From contig NZ_RJVR01000077.1 of NCBI RefSeq assembly GCF_003999195.1, positions 1 to 50,484 on the forward strand: 50,484 nt of DNA. The letters are read 5' to 3'. Both the position numbers and the translations under genes were made by a program. Positions within the stretch are counted from its first letter, which is position 1, and every line of letters starts with the position of its first letter. Positions 8,128 through 16,871 of this stretch are shown in pieces. Under the pieces are notes generated by a model, which did not search any database, was not told the DNA's origin, and saw only the letters and a program-made list of their open reading frames with translations. This stretch comes from Streptomyces soli. Lineage in GTDB: Bacteria; Actinomycetota; Actinomycetes; Streptomycetales; Streptomycetaceae.

Positions 8128-8745
8128 TCAGAGGGGCCGCAGCACCGGCTCCTTCTGAACCGCACCCAACAGCCGGTCGAGGGCCAACTCGACGTCCTCC
8201 TTCCAGGAGATCGTCGTACGCAACTCCAGCCGCAGCCGGGGGAAGCGGGGATGCGGGCGGACCGTCTTGAAGCCCACCGCCAGCAGGTGGTCGGCAGGCA
8301 GTACGCACCCGGGCTCCTCCCACCGTGCGTCGCCGAATGCCTCAACCGCCTTGACGCCCCGCCGGACCAGATCCTTGGCCACTGTCTGCACCAGCACCCG
8401 CCCCAGCCCCTGACCCTGGTAACCCGGCATGATCCGGGCCGTCATGAGCTGGACGGCGTCAGGGGAGACCGGGCTCGTGGGGAAGGCCAGGGAACGCGGC
8501 ACATACGCCGGAGGCGCGTAGATGACGAAGCCCGCCGGGACGTCGTCGACATACACGACCCGCCCGCACGATCCCCACTCCAGAAGCACAGCGGAGATCC
8601 AGGCCTCCTTCTCCAGCTCCGGCTTTCCCGTCTGGACTGCCGCCTCGCCGCTTACCGGGTCGAGCTCCCAGAAGACACACGAGTGGCAGCGCTTGGGGAG
8701 GTCCGGGAGGTTGTCCAGCGTGAGCGGAACGATCCGACGCCCCAT
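8128..8745 (-). CDS. GNAT family N-acetyltransferase
   Basis: This 205-residue protein has the GNAT acetyl-CoA motif in the MTARIMPGYQGQGLGRVLVQ segment, with the Q/R-x-x-G-x-G/A signature in YQGQGLGRVL. Its N-terminus contains a conserved-looking RCHSCVFWELDP segment. The start is ATG 8745 (MGRRIVPLTLDNLPDLPKRC); a much longer open frame back to 9027 lacks family character. The substrate is unknown. A gene of this type lies between trxA and parB in Streptomyces, but no function in segregation has been shown to my knowledge. It is transcribed leftward, away from parB, toward the shared terminator at 8081-8110. Confidence 0.85.
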   Translation of the reverse strand: MGRRIVPLTLDNLPDLPKRCHSCVFWELDPVSGEAAVQTGKPELEKEAWISAVLLEWGSCGRVVYVDDVPAGFVIYAPPAYVPRSLAFPTSPVSPDAVQLMTARIMPGYQGQGLGRVLVQTVAKDLVRRGVKAVEAFGDARWEEPGCVLPADHLLAVGFKTVRPHPRFPRLRLELRTTISWKEDVELALDRLLGAVQKEPVLRPL

Positions 8746-8909
8746 GTGGTCAGACCCTCGTTTCTGTCGTGGACCCAACTGCCGACGAAGCCGCCCACGG
8801 CCCCTAGGCCAAGCCCCGCCGCCACCAGTGCCGCCGTCTGCCACTCGTGCTCCACCCTGCTGTGCCGCACGGACTGCATGGGCTCGCCTCCCCGGAGGTG
8901 CTGCTCCAT
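8652..8909 (-). CDS. possible small membrane protein overlapping the GNAT gene
   Basis: An 85-codon open frame starting at 8909 encodes a short polar N-terminus, then a good membrane helix (TAALVAAGLGLGAVGGFVGS) and a polar, Arg/Ser-rich tail. The first 55 codons lie in the otherwise empty gap upstream of the GNAT gene; the last 31 overlap it in another frame. Third positions upstream of the overlap are roughly 80% G or C, lower than in neighbouring genes. A second ATG lies ten codons in and a GTG (VEHEWQ) further on. It may be a real small gene, a remnant, or chance. I do not recognise it. Confidence 0.3.
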   Translation of the reverse strand: MEQHLRGGEPMQSVRHSRVEHEWQTAALVAAGLGLGAVGGFVGSWVHDRNEGLTTWGVGSFRSRWTTSRTSPSAATRVSSGSSTR

Positions 8910-8990
8910 CTTCTACGCATCGTATCCGCGACAGGACAAGTCCGACACCGGCGGCATGCAAAGAGCACAGCAAAGAGATCACAACAAGGA

Positions 8991-9017
8991 GCGGGCCGGA
9001 CCTCAGGTCCGGCCCGC
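8991..9017 (-). terminator. terminator of the parAB operon
   Basis: A perfect 12-bp stem (8991-9002 with 9006-9017) and TCA loop lie 20 bp beyond the parB stop on the minus strand. Confidence 0.85.
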
Positions 9018-9036
9018 CCAACCGCACAAGGGCGAC

Positions 9037-10158
9037 TCACACGTTGTCTTCGTCCGGCCCGTCCGTCAGCGTGCGCTCCAGCACCTTGCCCTCGCCGGGC
9101 GCGATCGTGCCGAGGATGCGCTCCAGATCTTCTATCGACGCGAACTCCACGACGATCTTTCCGCGCTTCTGGCCCAGGTCGACCTTCACCCGGGTGTCGA
9201 AGCGGTCGGACAGCCGCAGCGCGAGATCGGTCAGTGCCGGCGCCACCCGCCGACCGGCCCGCGGGCCGGCGGTCTTCTTGACGGCCTTCGGCTCGGCGTT
9301 CATCAGGTGGACGATCTCCTCGACCGCACGCACCGACAGCCCCTCGGCCACGATCCGGCTGGCGAGCCGGTCCTGGTCCTCGACTTCGTCCAGGGCCAGC
9401 AGCGAGCGCGCGTGGCCCGCCGAGAGCACTCCGGCGGCCACCCGCCGCTGCACAGGCCCGGAAAGCTTGAGCAGGCGCAGGGTGTTGGAGACCTGGGAGC
9501 GGGAGCGGCCGATGCGGTCGGCGAGCTGCTCATGGGTGCAGGAGAAGTCCTGCAGCAACTGGTCGTACGCGGCTGCCTCTTCCAGCGGGTTCAGCTGGGC
9601 GCGGTGCAGGTTCTCCAGGAGGGCGTCCAGGAGCAACTTCTCGTCGTCGGTGGCCCGGACGATCGCGGGGATCTTCTCCAAGCCGGCCTCACGACAGGCC
9701 CGCCACCGGCGCTCGCCCATAATGAGCTCAAAGCGGTCGGCTCCGGTCTGGCGCACCACGACCGGCTGGAGCAGACCGACCTCCTGGATGGAGGTGACGA
9801 GTTCGGCGAGCGCGTCCTCGTCGAAGACCTCGCGCGGCTGGCGCGGGTTCGGTGTGATGGAGTCCAGCGGCAGCTCGGCGAAGTACGCACCGGCGACCTC
9901 CGCCGGAGCCTGCTCAGTCGCGGTCTCCGTCTCGCGCACCACCTGCATCGTGGCCACCGGCGCCTCGGTGTGCCCGTTACGCTCCGCCAGCCCGGCCACC
10001 TTGGCCGCGGCGACTCCTCGCTCGGCGGTGAGGACCGGCGCCGCGGACGGTGATGCGGCTGCGGCCACTGCCGCCGCGGCAGACTTGTCCGCCCCCGACG
10101 GTGCGGCCGGAATCAGCGCGCCGAGACCGCGGCCTAGTCCTCTGCGTCGCTCACTCAC
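9037..10158 (-). CDS. parB: chromosome partitioning protein ParB (CTPase, parS-binding)
   Basis: The 373-residue protein binds parS and spreads as a CTP-dependent clamp to organise the origin region for segregation. The N-terminal ParA-interaction peptide is [11 protein letters not shown]; after an Ala-rich linker the CTPase domain begins near residue 95 ([17 protein letters not shown]), with the GERRWRA box at 148-154 and [12 protein letters not shown] at 182-193. The DNA-binding helix-turn-helix is at about 208-230 ([20 protein letters not shown]). The C-terminal dimerisation segment is present. The GTG start overlaps the parA stop by 4 bp, so both are translationally coupled. Six target sites are found in this window. 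Confidence 0.97.
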   Translation of the reverse strand: MSERRRGLGRGLGALIPAAPSGADKSAAAAVAAAASPSAAPVLTAERGVAAAKVAGLAERNGHTEAPVATMQVVRETETATEQAPAEVAGAYFAELPLDSITPNPRQPREVFDEDALAELVTSIQEVGLLQPVVVRQTGADRFELIMGERRWRACREAGLEKIPAIVRATDDEKLLLDALLENLHRAQLNPLEEAAAYDQLLQDFSCTHEQLADRIGRSRSQVSNTLRLLKLSGPVQRRVAAGVLSAGHARSLLALDEVEDQDRLASRIVAEGLSVRAVEEIVHLMNAEPKAVKKTAGPRAGRRVAPALTDLALRLSDRFDTRVKVDLGQKRGKIVVEFASIEDLERILGTIAPGEGKVLERTLTDGPDEDNV

Positions 10159-11231
10159 TGGATCCCCTCCGACATGCTGTGCTTGTTCTTGCTGTGCTCA
10201 TTATTGAACTGTTTGAACTCGGAACTGCCCGGGATGCCGCGCAGCGCCATCTCCCGCGCCGCCTCGAGATAGGACAACGCTCCACTGGATCCCGGATCGT
10301 AGGTCAGCACGGTCTGGCCGTAGCTGGGCGCCTCCGAGATACGGACCGAGCGCGGGATGCTGGTGCGCAGCACCTCCTCGGCGAAGTGGGTGCGCACCTC
10401 GTCCGCCACCTGGGACGCCAGCCGGGTCCGGCCGTCGTACATGGTGAGCAGGATGGTGGAGACGTGAAGCTTGGGGTTCAGGTGGGCACGGACCAGTTCG
10501 ACGTTCCTCAGGAGCTGCCCGAGGCCCTCCAGGGCGTAGTACTCGCACTGGATCGGGATGAGCACCTCGGCGCCCGCCACGAGGGCGTTGACCGTCAGCA
10601 GGCCGAGTGAGGGCGGGCAGTCGATGAGGATGTAGTCCAGCGGCTGCTCGTAGGCCTGGAGGGCGCGCTCCAGGCGGCTCTCCCGGGCCACCAGCGACAC
10701 CAGCTCGATCTCGGCGCCGGCCAGGTCGATGGTCGCGGGTGCACAGAACAACCCCTCGACATCGGGGACCGGCTGGACGACCTCGGAGAGCGGCTTGCTC
10801 TCCACCAAGACGTCATAGATGGACGGAACCTCGGAGTGGTGGTCGATCCCCAGGGCGGTGGAGGCGTTGCCCTGGGGGTCCAGGTCCACGACAAGCACGC
10901 GGGCCCCGTGCAGGGCCAGCGAAGCTGCCATATTGACCGTGGTCGTGGTCTTGCCGACCCCGCCCTTCTGGTTGGCGACGACGATCACTCTGGTCTCGGC
11001 GGGCCGTGGGAGCCCTTCGCCGGCCCGGCCCAGTGCCTCGACCGCCAACTGGGCGGCACGGCCGATGGGGGTGTCGTCCATCGGGGGCGGTGTTTCACGT
11101 GAAACATCCTCCCCATACGACTCGGTGCGGGGACCGGGGACCGGATCGGCCATCGGTCCCGCGATGTTGGCGTCGGACCGCAAGGATTCACTCTCCTCGA
11201 CTACAAGCTCGCAATGAACAGAGCCTGCCAT
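10155..11231 (-). CDS. parA: chromosome partitioning ATPase ParA
   Basis: I place the start at ATG 11231 (MAGSVHCEL), giving 358 residues; the open frame runs back to 11396 but that stretch would translate parS site 5 as FHVK and shows no family character. Residues 1-80 are a disordered N-terminal extension, and the Walker-type P-loop is [10 protein letters not shown] with the catalytic lysines near residues 89 and 94. The second motif is [13 protein letters not shown] and the third [15 protein letters not shown]. In Streptomyces ParA forms dynamic filaments in aerial hyphae and moves ParB-parS complexes before sporulation septation. A parS site lies within the gene, read as VSRET at residues 43-47. 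The C-terminus is Asn/Lys-rich and variable. Confidence 0.95.
   Translation of the reverse strand: MAGSVHCELVVEESESLRSDANIAGPMADPVPGPRTESYGEDVSRETPPPMDDTPIGRAAQLAVEALGRAGEGLPRPAETRVIVVANQKGGVGKTTTTVNMAASLALHGARVLVVDLDPQGNASTALGIDHHSEVPSIYDVLVESKPLSEVVQPVPDVEGLFCAPATIDLAGAEIELVSLVARESRLERALQAYEQPLDYILIDCPPSLGLLTVNALVAGAEVLIPIQCEYYALEGLGQLLRNVELVRAHLNPKLHVSTILLTMYDGRTRLASQVADEVRTHFAEEVLRTSIPRSVRISEAPSYGQTVLTYDPGSSGALSYLEAAREMALRGIPGSSEFKQFNNEHSKNKHSMSEGIQ
11092..11105. other. parS site 4 (inside parA)
   Basis: Exact GTTTCACGTGAAAC within a 16-bp palindrome (11091-11106), inside the disordered N-terminal coding part of parA. ParB bound here could affect its own operon; that is inference. Confidence 0.97.
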
Positions 11232-11368
11232 GCTTTCGGGGTTGTGAACCAGTGAGGCCCGATCTCCTGTGGATGAATCCACCGGTTGAGTCGACTCAGC
11301 GGCCCTGTACGGACGCGATTCGGCCGCTGCACGGGCTCGGCTGAGGATTCCTGGAAGCAGAGAGCGAC

Positions 11369-11382
11369 GTTTCACGTGAAAC
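11369..11382. other. parS site 5 (upstream of parA)
   Basis: Exact GTTTCACGTGAAAC in the 241-bp gap between rsmG and parA, 138 bp before the preferred parA start. Its position between the likely parA promoter and gene, or just upstream of the promoter, would allow autoregulation. Confidence 0.97.
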
Positions 11383-11472
11383 ACGATGCGCAGCACGCGC
11401 CGGGTTTCCTACGCGACACTCCGAAATATGTCGTTTTGACCGTTTGTATGGAGCCAAGCAGCCCCAGCCGGA

Positions 11473-12186
11473 TCAGCGATTGTGACGCCGGGCCTGAGCC
11501 GCCTTGGCCCGCCGGGTCGCCGCCCGCACCCCACCGGGACTCTCCCCGGCCAACACCCGCACCACCGTCGCGAGCGGATCCACGATCCCCTCGCCGACCT
11601 GGACCACCGAGGTCTCCACCGCACCGAGCCGGCTCAGGGCGGCACGGGCCGCCTTCAGTTCCTCCTCGGCGGTGTCCCCCTTGAGGACGGACATCTCCCC
11701 GTGCGGACGCAGCAGCGGCAGCCCCCAGCCCGCGAGCCGGTCCAGCGGTGCAACAGCCCGCGCGGTGACCACATCCACCGCCGGAAGCTTGCCCACCATC
11801 TCCTCGGCCCGGCCGCGCACCACCGTCACCTTGGTCAGACCCAGCAGCCGCACCACCTCCTCCAGGAAGGTGGTGCGTCGCAGCAGCGGCTCAAGAAGCG
11901 TGATCGAGAGGTCGGGACGGGTCAGCGCCAGCGGAATCCCCGGCAGCCCGGCACCCGAGCCCACGTCGCACACCGAGACGCCCTGCGGGATCACCTCGGA
12001 CAGCACCGCGCAGTTCAGCAGATGGCGCTCCCACAGCCGCGGTACCTCCCGTGGACCGATCAGCCCTCGCCGTACGCCGGCGTCGGCAAGCAGCTCCGCA
12101 TAGCGCACCGCGTCCGCGTAGCGCTCCCCGAAGACCTCCCGGGCCGCCTCCGGCGCCGGGGGGAGCTCCACTGCCTCCTCCGTCAC
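11473..12186 (-). CDS. rsmG: 16S rRNA (guanine527-N7)-methyltransferase
   Basis: The 237-residue protein (GidB/RsmG family) methylates N7 of G527 in 16S rRNA using S-adenosylmethionine. The Rossmann SAM loop is [20 protein letters not shown], followed by the acidic [11 protein letters not shown] strand and the RAEEM and [12 protein letters not shown] motifs typical of the family. The C-terminus is basic ([12 protein letters not shown]). In Streptomyces loss of rsmG is known to give low-level streptomycin resistance and antibiotic overproduction. It lies between jag and parA as in most actinobacteria and is separated from jag by a terminator, so it probably has its own promoter, possibly shared with parAB. 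Confidence 0.95.
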   Translation of the reverse strand: MTEEAVELPPAPEAAREVFGERYADAVRYAELLADAGVRRGLIGPREVPRLWERHLLNCAVLSEVIPQGVSVCDVGSGAGLPGIPLALTRPDLSITLLEPLLRRTTFLEEVVRLLGLTKVTVVRGRAEEMVGKLPAVDVVTARAVAPLDRLAGWGLPLLRPHGEMSVLKGDTAEEELKAARAALSRLGAVETSVVQVGEGIVDPLATVVRVLAGESPGGVRAATRRAKAAQARRHNR

Positions 12187-12230
12187 GAGGACCGTCCTTC
12201 CGTCGTCTCAACTACCAGGCTGACAAGATT

Positions 12231-12259
12231 CGGCCCCGCCTGCGAGGCAGACGGGGCCG
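12231..12259 (-). terminator. terminator between jag and rsmG
   Basis: A 13-bp stem with one C/A mismatch (12231-12243 with 12247-12259) and a 3-nt loop. It would end the rpmH-to-jag transcript. Confidence 0.75.
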
Positions 12260-12305
12260 ATGGATCACGTACCGGATGGCGTACCGGAGCACAGATCGGT
12301 CCGGA

Positions 12306-12800
12306 TCAGACCGGGAGGACAACCACCCGGCGCTGGGGCTCCTCGCCCTCGGACTCGCTGCGCAGACCCGCTGCCGCGACCGCGTCGTGCACCACCTTGC
12401 GCTCGAACGGGGTCATCGGGTCCAGCTTCACCGGCTCACCGGTGCCCTTGGCCTCTTCCGCCGCCTTCGCGCCCAGCTCCGCGAGTTCGGCCCGCTTGCG
12501 GGCCCGGAAGCCGGCGATGTCCAGCATCAGACGACTGCGGTCGCCGGTCTCCCGGTGCACCGCGAGCCGGGTCAGCTCCTGCAGCGCCTCGAGCACCTCG
12601 CCGTCCCGCCCGACCAGCTTGTTCAGCTCGCGGCCGGTGCCCTCTCCGATGATCGAGACAGAAGCCCGCTCGCCCTCGACATCCATGTCGATGTCACCGT
12701 CGAGGTCGGCGATGTCCAGCAGACCCTCGAGGTAGTCGGCTGCGATCTCGCCCTCCTGCTCCAGGCGGGTCAGCGCGTCGGTGGTGTTGCCGTCCGTCAC
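12306..12800 (-). CDS. jag: Jag/KhpB-type RNA-binding protein (KH and R3H domains)
   Basis: This 164-residue protein has an acidic N-terminus, a KH domain around residues 50-95 (the GRELNKLVGRDGEVLEALQE loop is a GxxG-type signature) and a C-terminal R3H domain (RLMLDIAGFRARKRAELAEL, then LDPMTPFERKVVHDAV). The Jag-N domain of Firmicutes homologues is missing, as usual in actinobacteria. Jag/EloR/KhpB proteins bind small RNAs and mRNAs and influence cell elongation. It follows yidC by 12 bp and belongs to the rpmH-rnpA-yidD-yidC-jag operon, linking RNA binding with membrane protein insertion. Start is GTG 12800. Confidence 0.92.
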   Translation of the reverse strand: MTDGNTTDALTRLEQEGEIAADYLEGLLDIADLDGDIDMDVEGERASVSIIGEGTGRELNKLVGRDGEVLEALQELTRLAVHRETGDRSRLMLDIAGFRARKRAELAELGAKAAEEAKGTGEPVKLDPMTPFERKVVHDAVAAAGLRSESEGEEPQRRVVVLPV

Positions 12801-12812
12801 GGATGGACTCCT

Positions 12813-13871
12813 CTACTTCTTCTTCGACAGGTTCGGCTTTGGCTGCGCCTTGGGCTTGGACTGGGCGTCCGACGGTGGCGTGCCCGGCTTCTTGCCCGCA
12901 CCACCACTCGGCTGCGCCTGCGTGCCGGTGCCCGTCGTCTGGCGCTGGGACTTGGTCTGTCGCTTGGGCTGCGTACGCTTCACCGGCGCGGCGTCGGCCG
13001 TGGCGCCGCCCTCACCGGTCTTGGCGGCGGCCTTCGAGTCGTCCTTCAGCTTGCCCGCCGCACGCAGCCGGTCCTGGCGCTGCTTGAACGCGAGGCTGCC
13101 CGGGGTCGGATTCCGGCGGATCACGAACATCTGCTGGCCCATGGTCCACACGTTGGTGGTCAGCCAGTAGATGAGGACACCGACCGGGAAGTTGATGCCG
13201 AAGACGGCGAACATGACCGGGAAGACGTACATCAGCATCTTCTGCTGCTGCATGAACGGCGTCTTGACCGTCATGTCGACGTTCTTCGTCATGAGCTGGC
13301 GCTGCGTGTAGAACTGCGAACCAGACATCAGGATGATCATGATGATTGTGACGACACGCACGTCGGTGACCGTGGCGCCCAGCTTCGTGAGGGTGCTGGC
13401 GCTGTCGGTGAACTTCGCCGCCAGCGGGGCGCCGAAGATGTGCGCGTGCTGCGCGCTGGTCACCATGTTCTGCTTGATGACACCGACTTCTTGGCCCTTG
13501 GCGATGTAGCTGAGCACGTGGTACAGCGAGAAAAAGAACGGCGACTGCGCCAGAATCGGCAGGCACGAGGAGAGCGGGTTGGTGCCCGTCTCCTTGTACA
13601 GCTTCATCATCTCTTCGGACTGACGCTGCTTGTCGTTCTTGTAGCGCTCCTGGATCGCCTTCATCTTCGGCTGGAGCGCCTGCATGTTCCGGGTCGACTT
13701 GATCTGCTTCACAAAGAGCGGGATCAGACAGATCCGGATCAGGATCACCAGCGAGATGATCGAAAGACCCCACGCCCAGCCGCTGTCCTTGTCGAAGACG
13801 AGGCTGTACAGCGAGTGGAACTGGACGATGATCCAGGAAACAGCGTCGTAGAGGGGGTTGAAGATCCCCAC
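12813..13871 (-). CDS. yidC: membrane protein insertase YidC/OxaA
   Basis: The 352-residue protein inserts proteins into the cytoplasmic membrane, alone or with SecYEG. It starts at GTG 13871 with an N-terminal membrane helix region ([15 protein letters not shown]), the basic [20 protein letters not shown] coiled hairpin, and further helices around [53 protein letters not shown] and [15 protein letters not shown]. The large periplasmic domain of proteobacterial YidC is absent, as in Gram-positive members. The C-terminal 85 residues are basic, Lys/Gln/Pro-rich and probably bind ribosomes. It follows yidD by 2 bp. Confidence 0.96.
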   Translation of the reverse strand: MGIFNPLYDAVSWIIVQFHSLYSLVFDKDSGWAWGLSIISLVILIRICLIPLFVKQIKSTRNMQALQPKMKAIQERYKNDKQRQSEEMMKLYKETGTNPLSSCLPILAQSPFFFSLYHVLSYIAKGQEVGVIKQNMVTSAQHAHIFGAPLAAKFTDSASTLTKLGATVTDVRVVTIIMIILMSGSQFYTQRQLMTKNVDMTVKTPFMQQQKMLMYVFPVMFAVFGINFPVGVLIYWLTTNVWTMGQQMFVIRRNPTPGSLAFKQRQDRLRAAGKLKDDSKAAAKTGEGGATADAAPVKRTQPKRQTKSQRQTTGTGTQAQPSGGAGKKPGTPPSDAQSKPKAQPKPNLSKKK

Positions 13872-13873
13872 GG

Positions 13874-14191
13874 TCAGGCTCCTTGGGCGTTAGGGGTCTC
13901 GACGGGCTCGGGAGTGACGGACCCGCCTCCGCGGCCCCGCAAGTGGCGCCGCAACCGATCGTGCCACGGCGGCCGTTTGCGCGGCGGAACATGGTCCACC
14001 CCGCCCAGCGACCAGGGGTTGCATCGCAGGATCCGCCATGCGGTCAGGGCGGTGCCCTTGACCGCACCGTGCCGGTCGATGGCCGTGAACCCATAGTGGG
14101 AGCACGAGGGGTAGTACTTGCAGACCGGACCGAGCAGCGGGCTGATCGTCCACTGATAGATCTTGATCAACGCCAGCAGCGGGTACTTCAT
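13874..14191 (-). CDS. yidD: membrane protein insertion efficiency factor YidD
   Basis: The 105-residue protein shows the whole YidD signature: an amphipathic helix ([17 protein letters not shown]), then [19 protein letters not shown] and [14 protein letters not shown]. It assists YidC-dependent insertion at the inner face of the membrane. Its ATG overlaps the rnpA stop by 3-4 bp (ATGA), so translation is coupled. The C-terminal 25 residues are basic and variable. Function is from the family. Confidence 0.95.
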   Translation of the reverse strand: MKYPLLALIKIYQWTISPLLGPVCKYYPSCSHYGFTAIDRHGAVKGTALTAWRILRCNPWSLGGVDHVPPRKRPPWHDRLRRHLRGRGGGSVTPEPVETPNAQGA

Positions 14192-14562
14192 CGCGCCACC
14201 CCCAGGAGCCGTTGCAACGCGGCGTCCAGGTCTCGGCCCAGCTCTTCGTGGTCTGCGTCGCCCGCGGCGGGCAGCGCTCGTACGACTACCAGGCTACCGG
14301 GGGGCAGCAGACTCAGACGCTCGCGGACCAGGTGACGAAGTCGGCGCTTGACCACATTGCGCGTGACCGCGTTGCCCACGGCCTTGCTCACGACGAAACC
14401 CGCACGCGCCGGGGGAGCACTTCCCCCCGCCGCGTGCGGGTCCGTGTGGTCACTGTCCGTACGCAGATGGACGACCAGCAACGGGCGTCCGGCCCTGCGT
14501 CCCCGGCGTACCGCGGTCGCGAAGTCCTGGCGCCGCCTCAGCCGATTCCCGGTGGGCAGCAC
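14188..14562 (-). CDS. rnpA: ribonuclease P protein component
   Basis: The 124-residue basic protein is the RNase P cofactor that helps the catalytic RNA process tRNA 5' ends. Family landmarks are the N-terminal [20 protein letters not shown] and the RNR-type motif [15 protein letters not shown]. Start is GTG 14562, giving VLPTGNRL. It lies 18 bp after rpmH and overlaps yidD, the universal rpmH-rnpA-yidD arrangement. The internal [11 protein letters not shown] loop is a Streptomyces-type insertion. Confidence 0.96.
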   Translation of the reverse strand: MLPTGNRLRRRQDFATAVRRGRRAGRPLLVVHLRTDSDHTDPHAAGGSAPPARAGFVVSKAVGNAVTRNVVKRRLRHLVRERLSLLPPGSLVVVRALPAAGDADHEELGRDLDAALQRLLGVAR

Positions 14563-14580
14563 GACATAAGACCTGTGCGA

Positions 14581-14718
14581 TCAGGCGGACAGACGGGCGC
14601 GGCCCTTGCCACGACGGGTCGCCAGAATCGCGCGGCCGGCGCGCGTACGCATACGCAGCCGGAAGCCGTGGGTCTTGGCGCGACGACGGTTGTTCGGCTG
14701 GAAGGTGCGCTTGCTCAC
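14581..14718 (-). CDS. rpmH: 50S ribosomal protein L34
   Basis: The 45-codon gene reads [20 protein letters not shown] and continues [20 protein letters not shown] before ending RLSA. This is a complete bacterial L34, a tiny arginine-rich subunit of the 50S ribosome. Start is GTG 14718 and stop TGA at 14583-14581. It heads the leftward rpmH-rnpA-yidD-yidC-jag operon and is divergent from dnaA across a 422-bp gap. Confidence 0.97.
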   Translation of the reverse strand: MSKRTFQPNNRRRAKTHGFRLRMRTRAGRAILATRRGKGRARLSA

Positions 14719-14982
14719 TCGGGGGCTCCAGAGGAAATCGTGTGTTGGCGGGGCGTCGCCTGGCTGTCACCGTGCGCCCACGAGAAACTCGCGGAACATT
14801 CGGGTGCACCGCTTCACGGTCACCTGGAAAAACTCTCCGGGTGACCCTCGCCCATCGGTAGGCAGGCGGCAGCAGCCATCGACAACTCGACCTCGTTACG
14901 GTACGCGCGGCCGGGTCATCAGGTCAAACCGGCAACCAGCCGTCCCCGGGGCGCGTCCATCCGGACGTGCTTTTGCACACCC

Positions 14983-14991
14983 TGTGGACAA
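14983..14991 (-). promoter_or_regulatory. DnaA box in the dnaA promoter region
   Basis: TGTGGACAA, i.e. TTGTCCACA on the minus strand, the Streptomyces consensus box. It ends 4 bp before the candidate -35 element, so DnaA can repress its own gene, as known in Streptomyces. Confidence 0.85.
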
Positions 14992-14995
14992 CGAC

Positions 14996-15025
14996 TTGAA
15001 CCACGCACGTCGCCCTGACTACCGT
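14996..15025 (+). promoter_or_regulatory. candidate dnaA promoter
   Basis: TTGAAC at 14996-15001 and TACCGT at 15020-15025 are separated by 18 nt, a good housekeeping (HrdB-type) match. It would leave a leader of about 105 nt before the GTG start. Prediction only. Confidence 0.5.
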
Positions 15026-15140
15026 GGCTCAACCCGGTTACCCCCACCAACCCATCCCCGCATCCTTCCCGTCCGTCCCAAGAACCACACCTTCGTGGGA
15101 TTTCATCGGCACCGAACCAGCGACCGAGAGAGCGTGCACT

Positions 15141-16871
15141 GTGGCTGACGTAACTGCCGATCTTGCCTCAGTGTGGCCAAGAGTCCTGCAGAAGATCCTG
15201 GTCGAGAGCGAGGACCTGAAGCCGAAGGACGCGGACTGGCTCAAGCGGACCCAGCCCCTGGCGTTGGTCGCGGGCACCGCAGTGCTTTCCGCCCCCAACG
15301 AGTTCGCCAAGAGCGTTCTCGAAGGACGGCTGCTCCCGCTGATCACCGAGGTGCTCAGCCATGAGTTCGGCCACCCCGTAGGCATCGCCATCGCCGTCGC
15401 CTCCGGCGCCGAGGCCGAAGCCGCCCCCCAGGAGCCCGCGCCGGAGTTCCCCGCCCAGTCCCAGGGCCCCGCGTACGGCGACGAGTACGGCGCCCCCGAA
15501 CCTCCCCAGCCGTACGGCGGCCAGCACCGCCGCGAGTACGACGAGGCCTACGACCGCCCGACCGACGAGGGCCCGCGGATGCGCCGCGCCTACCCCGACG
15601 CCGGCCCCGGCGGCTGGCCGCCCCGCGAGCCCGGGCCCGACGCCTGGCAGCAGCAGCGCCCCGGCGGTCCCGGCGGCTATGGCGAGCGCGACCCGTACCT
15701 CTCGCCGCCGCAGCCCCGGTACGAGTCACATCTGCCGCAGCAGCACCAACCGCAACACCACCAGCCCCAGCACCAACCGCAGTCCCCGGTCCGGCACGCG
15801 CCGCCCGCCAAGGCCTCGGCCGGGCAGGGCCCCGCCGAGCCGACCGCACGGCTGAATCCGAAGTACCTCTTCGACACCTTCGTCATCGGGGCGTCCAACC
15901 GCTTCGCGCACGCGGCCGCCGTCGCGGTCGCCGAGGCGCCGGCCAAGGCGTACAACCCGCTGTTCATCTACGGCGAGTCCGGCCTCGGCAAGACGCACCT
16001 GCTGCACGCCATCGGGCACTACGCGCGCAGCCTCTACCCGGGCACCCGGGTGCGGTATGTGAGCTCCGAGGAGTTCACCAACGAGTTCATCAACTCCATC
16101 CGCGACGGCAAGGGCGACACCTTCCGCAAGCGCTACCGCGAGATGGACATCCTGCTGGTCGACGACATCCAGTTCCTGGCGAGCAAGGAGTCGACGCAGG
16201 AGGAGTTCTTCCACACCTTCAACACCCTGCACAACGCCAACAAGCAGATCGTGCTCTCCTCCGACCGGCCGCCCAAGCAGCTGGTCACCCTGGAGGACCG
16301 GCTCCGCAACCGCTTCGAGTGGGGCCTGATCACCGACGTCCAGCCGCCCGAGCTGGAGACCCGGATCGCGATCCTGCGCAAGAAAGCCGTGCAGGAGCAG
16401 CTCAACGCCCCGCCGGAGGTACTGGAGTTCATCGCCTCCCGGATCTCCCGCAACATCCGCGAGCTCGAGGGCGCCCTGATCCGGGTCACCGCCTTCGCCA
16501 GCCTCAACCGTCAGCCGGTGGACCTCCAGCTGACCGAGATCGTGCTGAAGGACCTGATCCCCGGCGGCGAGGACTCCCTGCCGGAGATCAGCGGGCCGGC
16601 GATCATGGCGGAGACCGCCTCGTACTTCGGCCTGGACGTCGAGGACCTCTCGGGGTCGTCCCGCAGCCGGGTCCTGGTCACCGCCCGGCAGATCGCGATG
16701 TACCTGTGCCGTGAGCTCACGGACCTGTCGCTGCCGAAGATCGGCGCGCTGTTCGGCGGCCGCGACCATACGACGGTGATGCACGCGGACCGGAAGATCC
16801 GCTCGCTGATGGCCGAGCGGCGCTCCATCTACAACCAGGTCACCGAGCTCACCAATCGCATCAAGAGCTGA
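15141..16871 (+). CDS. dnaA: chromosomal replication initiator DnaA
   Basis: The 576-residue protein melts oriC and recruits the replisome. I chose GTG 15141 ([20 protein letters not shown]), the conserved domain I start; the open frame extends back to 15024. Domain I covers about 1-85; domain II is an unusually long acidic-to-Pro/Gln/His-rich linker, about residues 88-225, typical of Streptomyces. Domain III has the Walker [12 protein letters not shown] near 278 and Walker [11 protein letters not shown] near 337, followed by the sensor arginines. Domain IV carries the DnaA-box-binding signature [21 protein letters not shown] hairpin terminator follows the gene and oriC begins immediately after. 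Confidence 0.98.
   Translation: MADVTADLASVWPRVLQKILVESEDLKPKDADWLKRTQPLALVAGTAVLSAPNEFAKSVLEGRLLPLITEVLSHEFGHPVGIAIAVASGAEAEAAPQEPAPEFPAQSQGPAYGDEYGAPEPPQPYGGQHRREYDEAYDRPTDEGPRMRRAYPDAGPGGWPPREPGPDAWQQQRPGGPGGYGERDPYLSPPQPRYESHLPQQHQPQHHQPQHQPQSPVRHAPPAKASAGQGPAEPTARLNPKYLFDTFVIGASNRFAHAAAVAVAEAPAKAYNPLFIYGESGLGKTHLLHAIGHYARSLYPGTRVRYVSSEEFTNEFINSIRDGKGDTFRKRYREMDILLVDDIQFLASKESTQEEFFHTFNTLHNANKQIVLSSDRPPKQLVTLEDRLRNRFEWGLITDVQPPELETRIAILRKKAVQEQLNAPPEVLEFIASRISRNIRELEGALIRVTAFASLNRQPVDLQLTEIVLKDLIPGGEDSLPEISGPAIMAETASYFGLDVEDLSGSSRSRVLVTARQIAMYLCRELTDLSLPKIGALFGGRDHTTVMHADRKIRSLMAERRSIYNQVTELTNRIKS

Larger units (their letters stand above)
14719..15140. promoter_or_regulatory. divergent rpmH/dnaA control region
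   Basis: This 422-bp noncoding stretch holds the leftward rpmH promoter(s) and the rightward dnaA promoter. It contains a consensus DnaA box and a candidate dnaA promoter, listed separately. I see no convincing gene in it. A weak leftward TACCGA element near 14855-14860 might be part of an rpmH promoter. Confidence 0.7.

Noticed and set aside
8251..10053. 600-codon plus-strand open frame opposite the GNAT and parB genes
   Set aside because: It crosses two terminators and a gene boundary and has no domain; shadow of parB and GNAT.
12051..14096. 681-codon plus-strand open frame across rsmG, jag and yidC
   Set aside because: The minus-strand genes have clear family motifs; the plus frame is a mirror of their codon bias.
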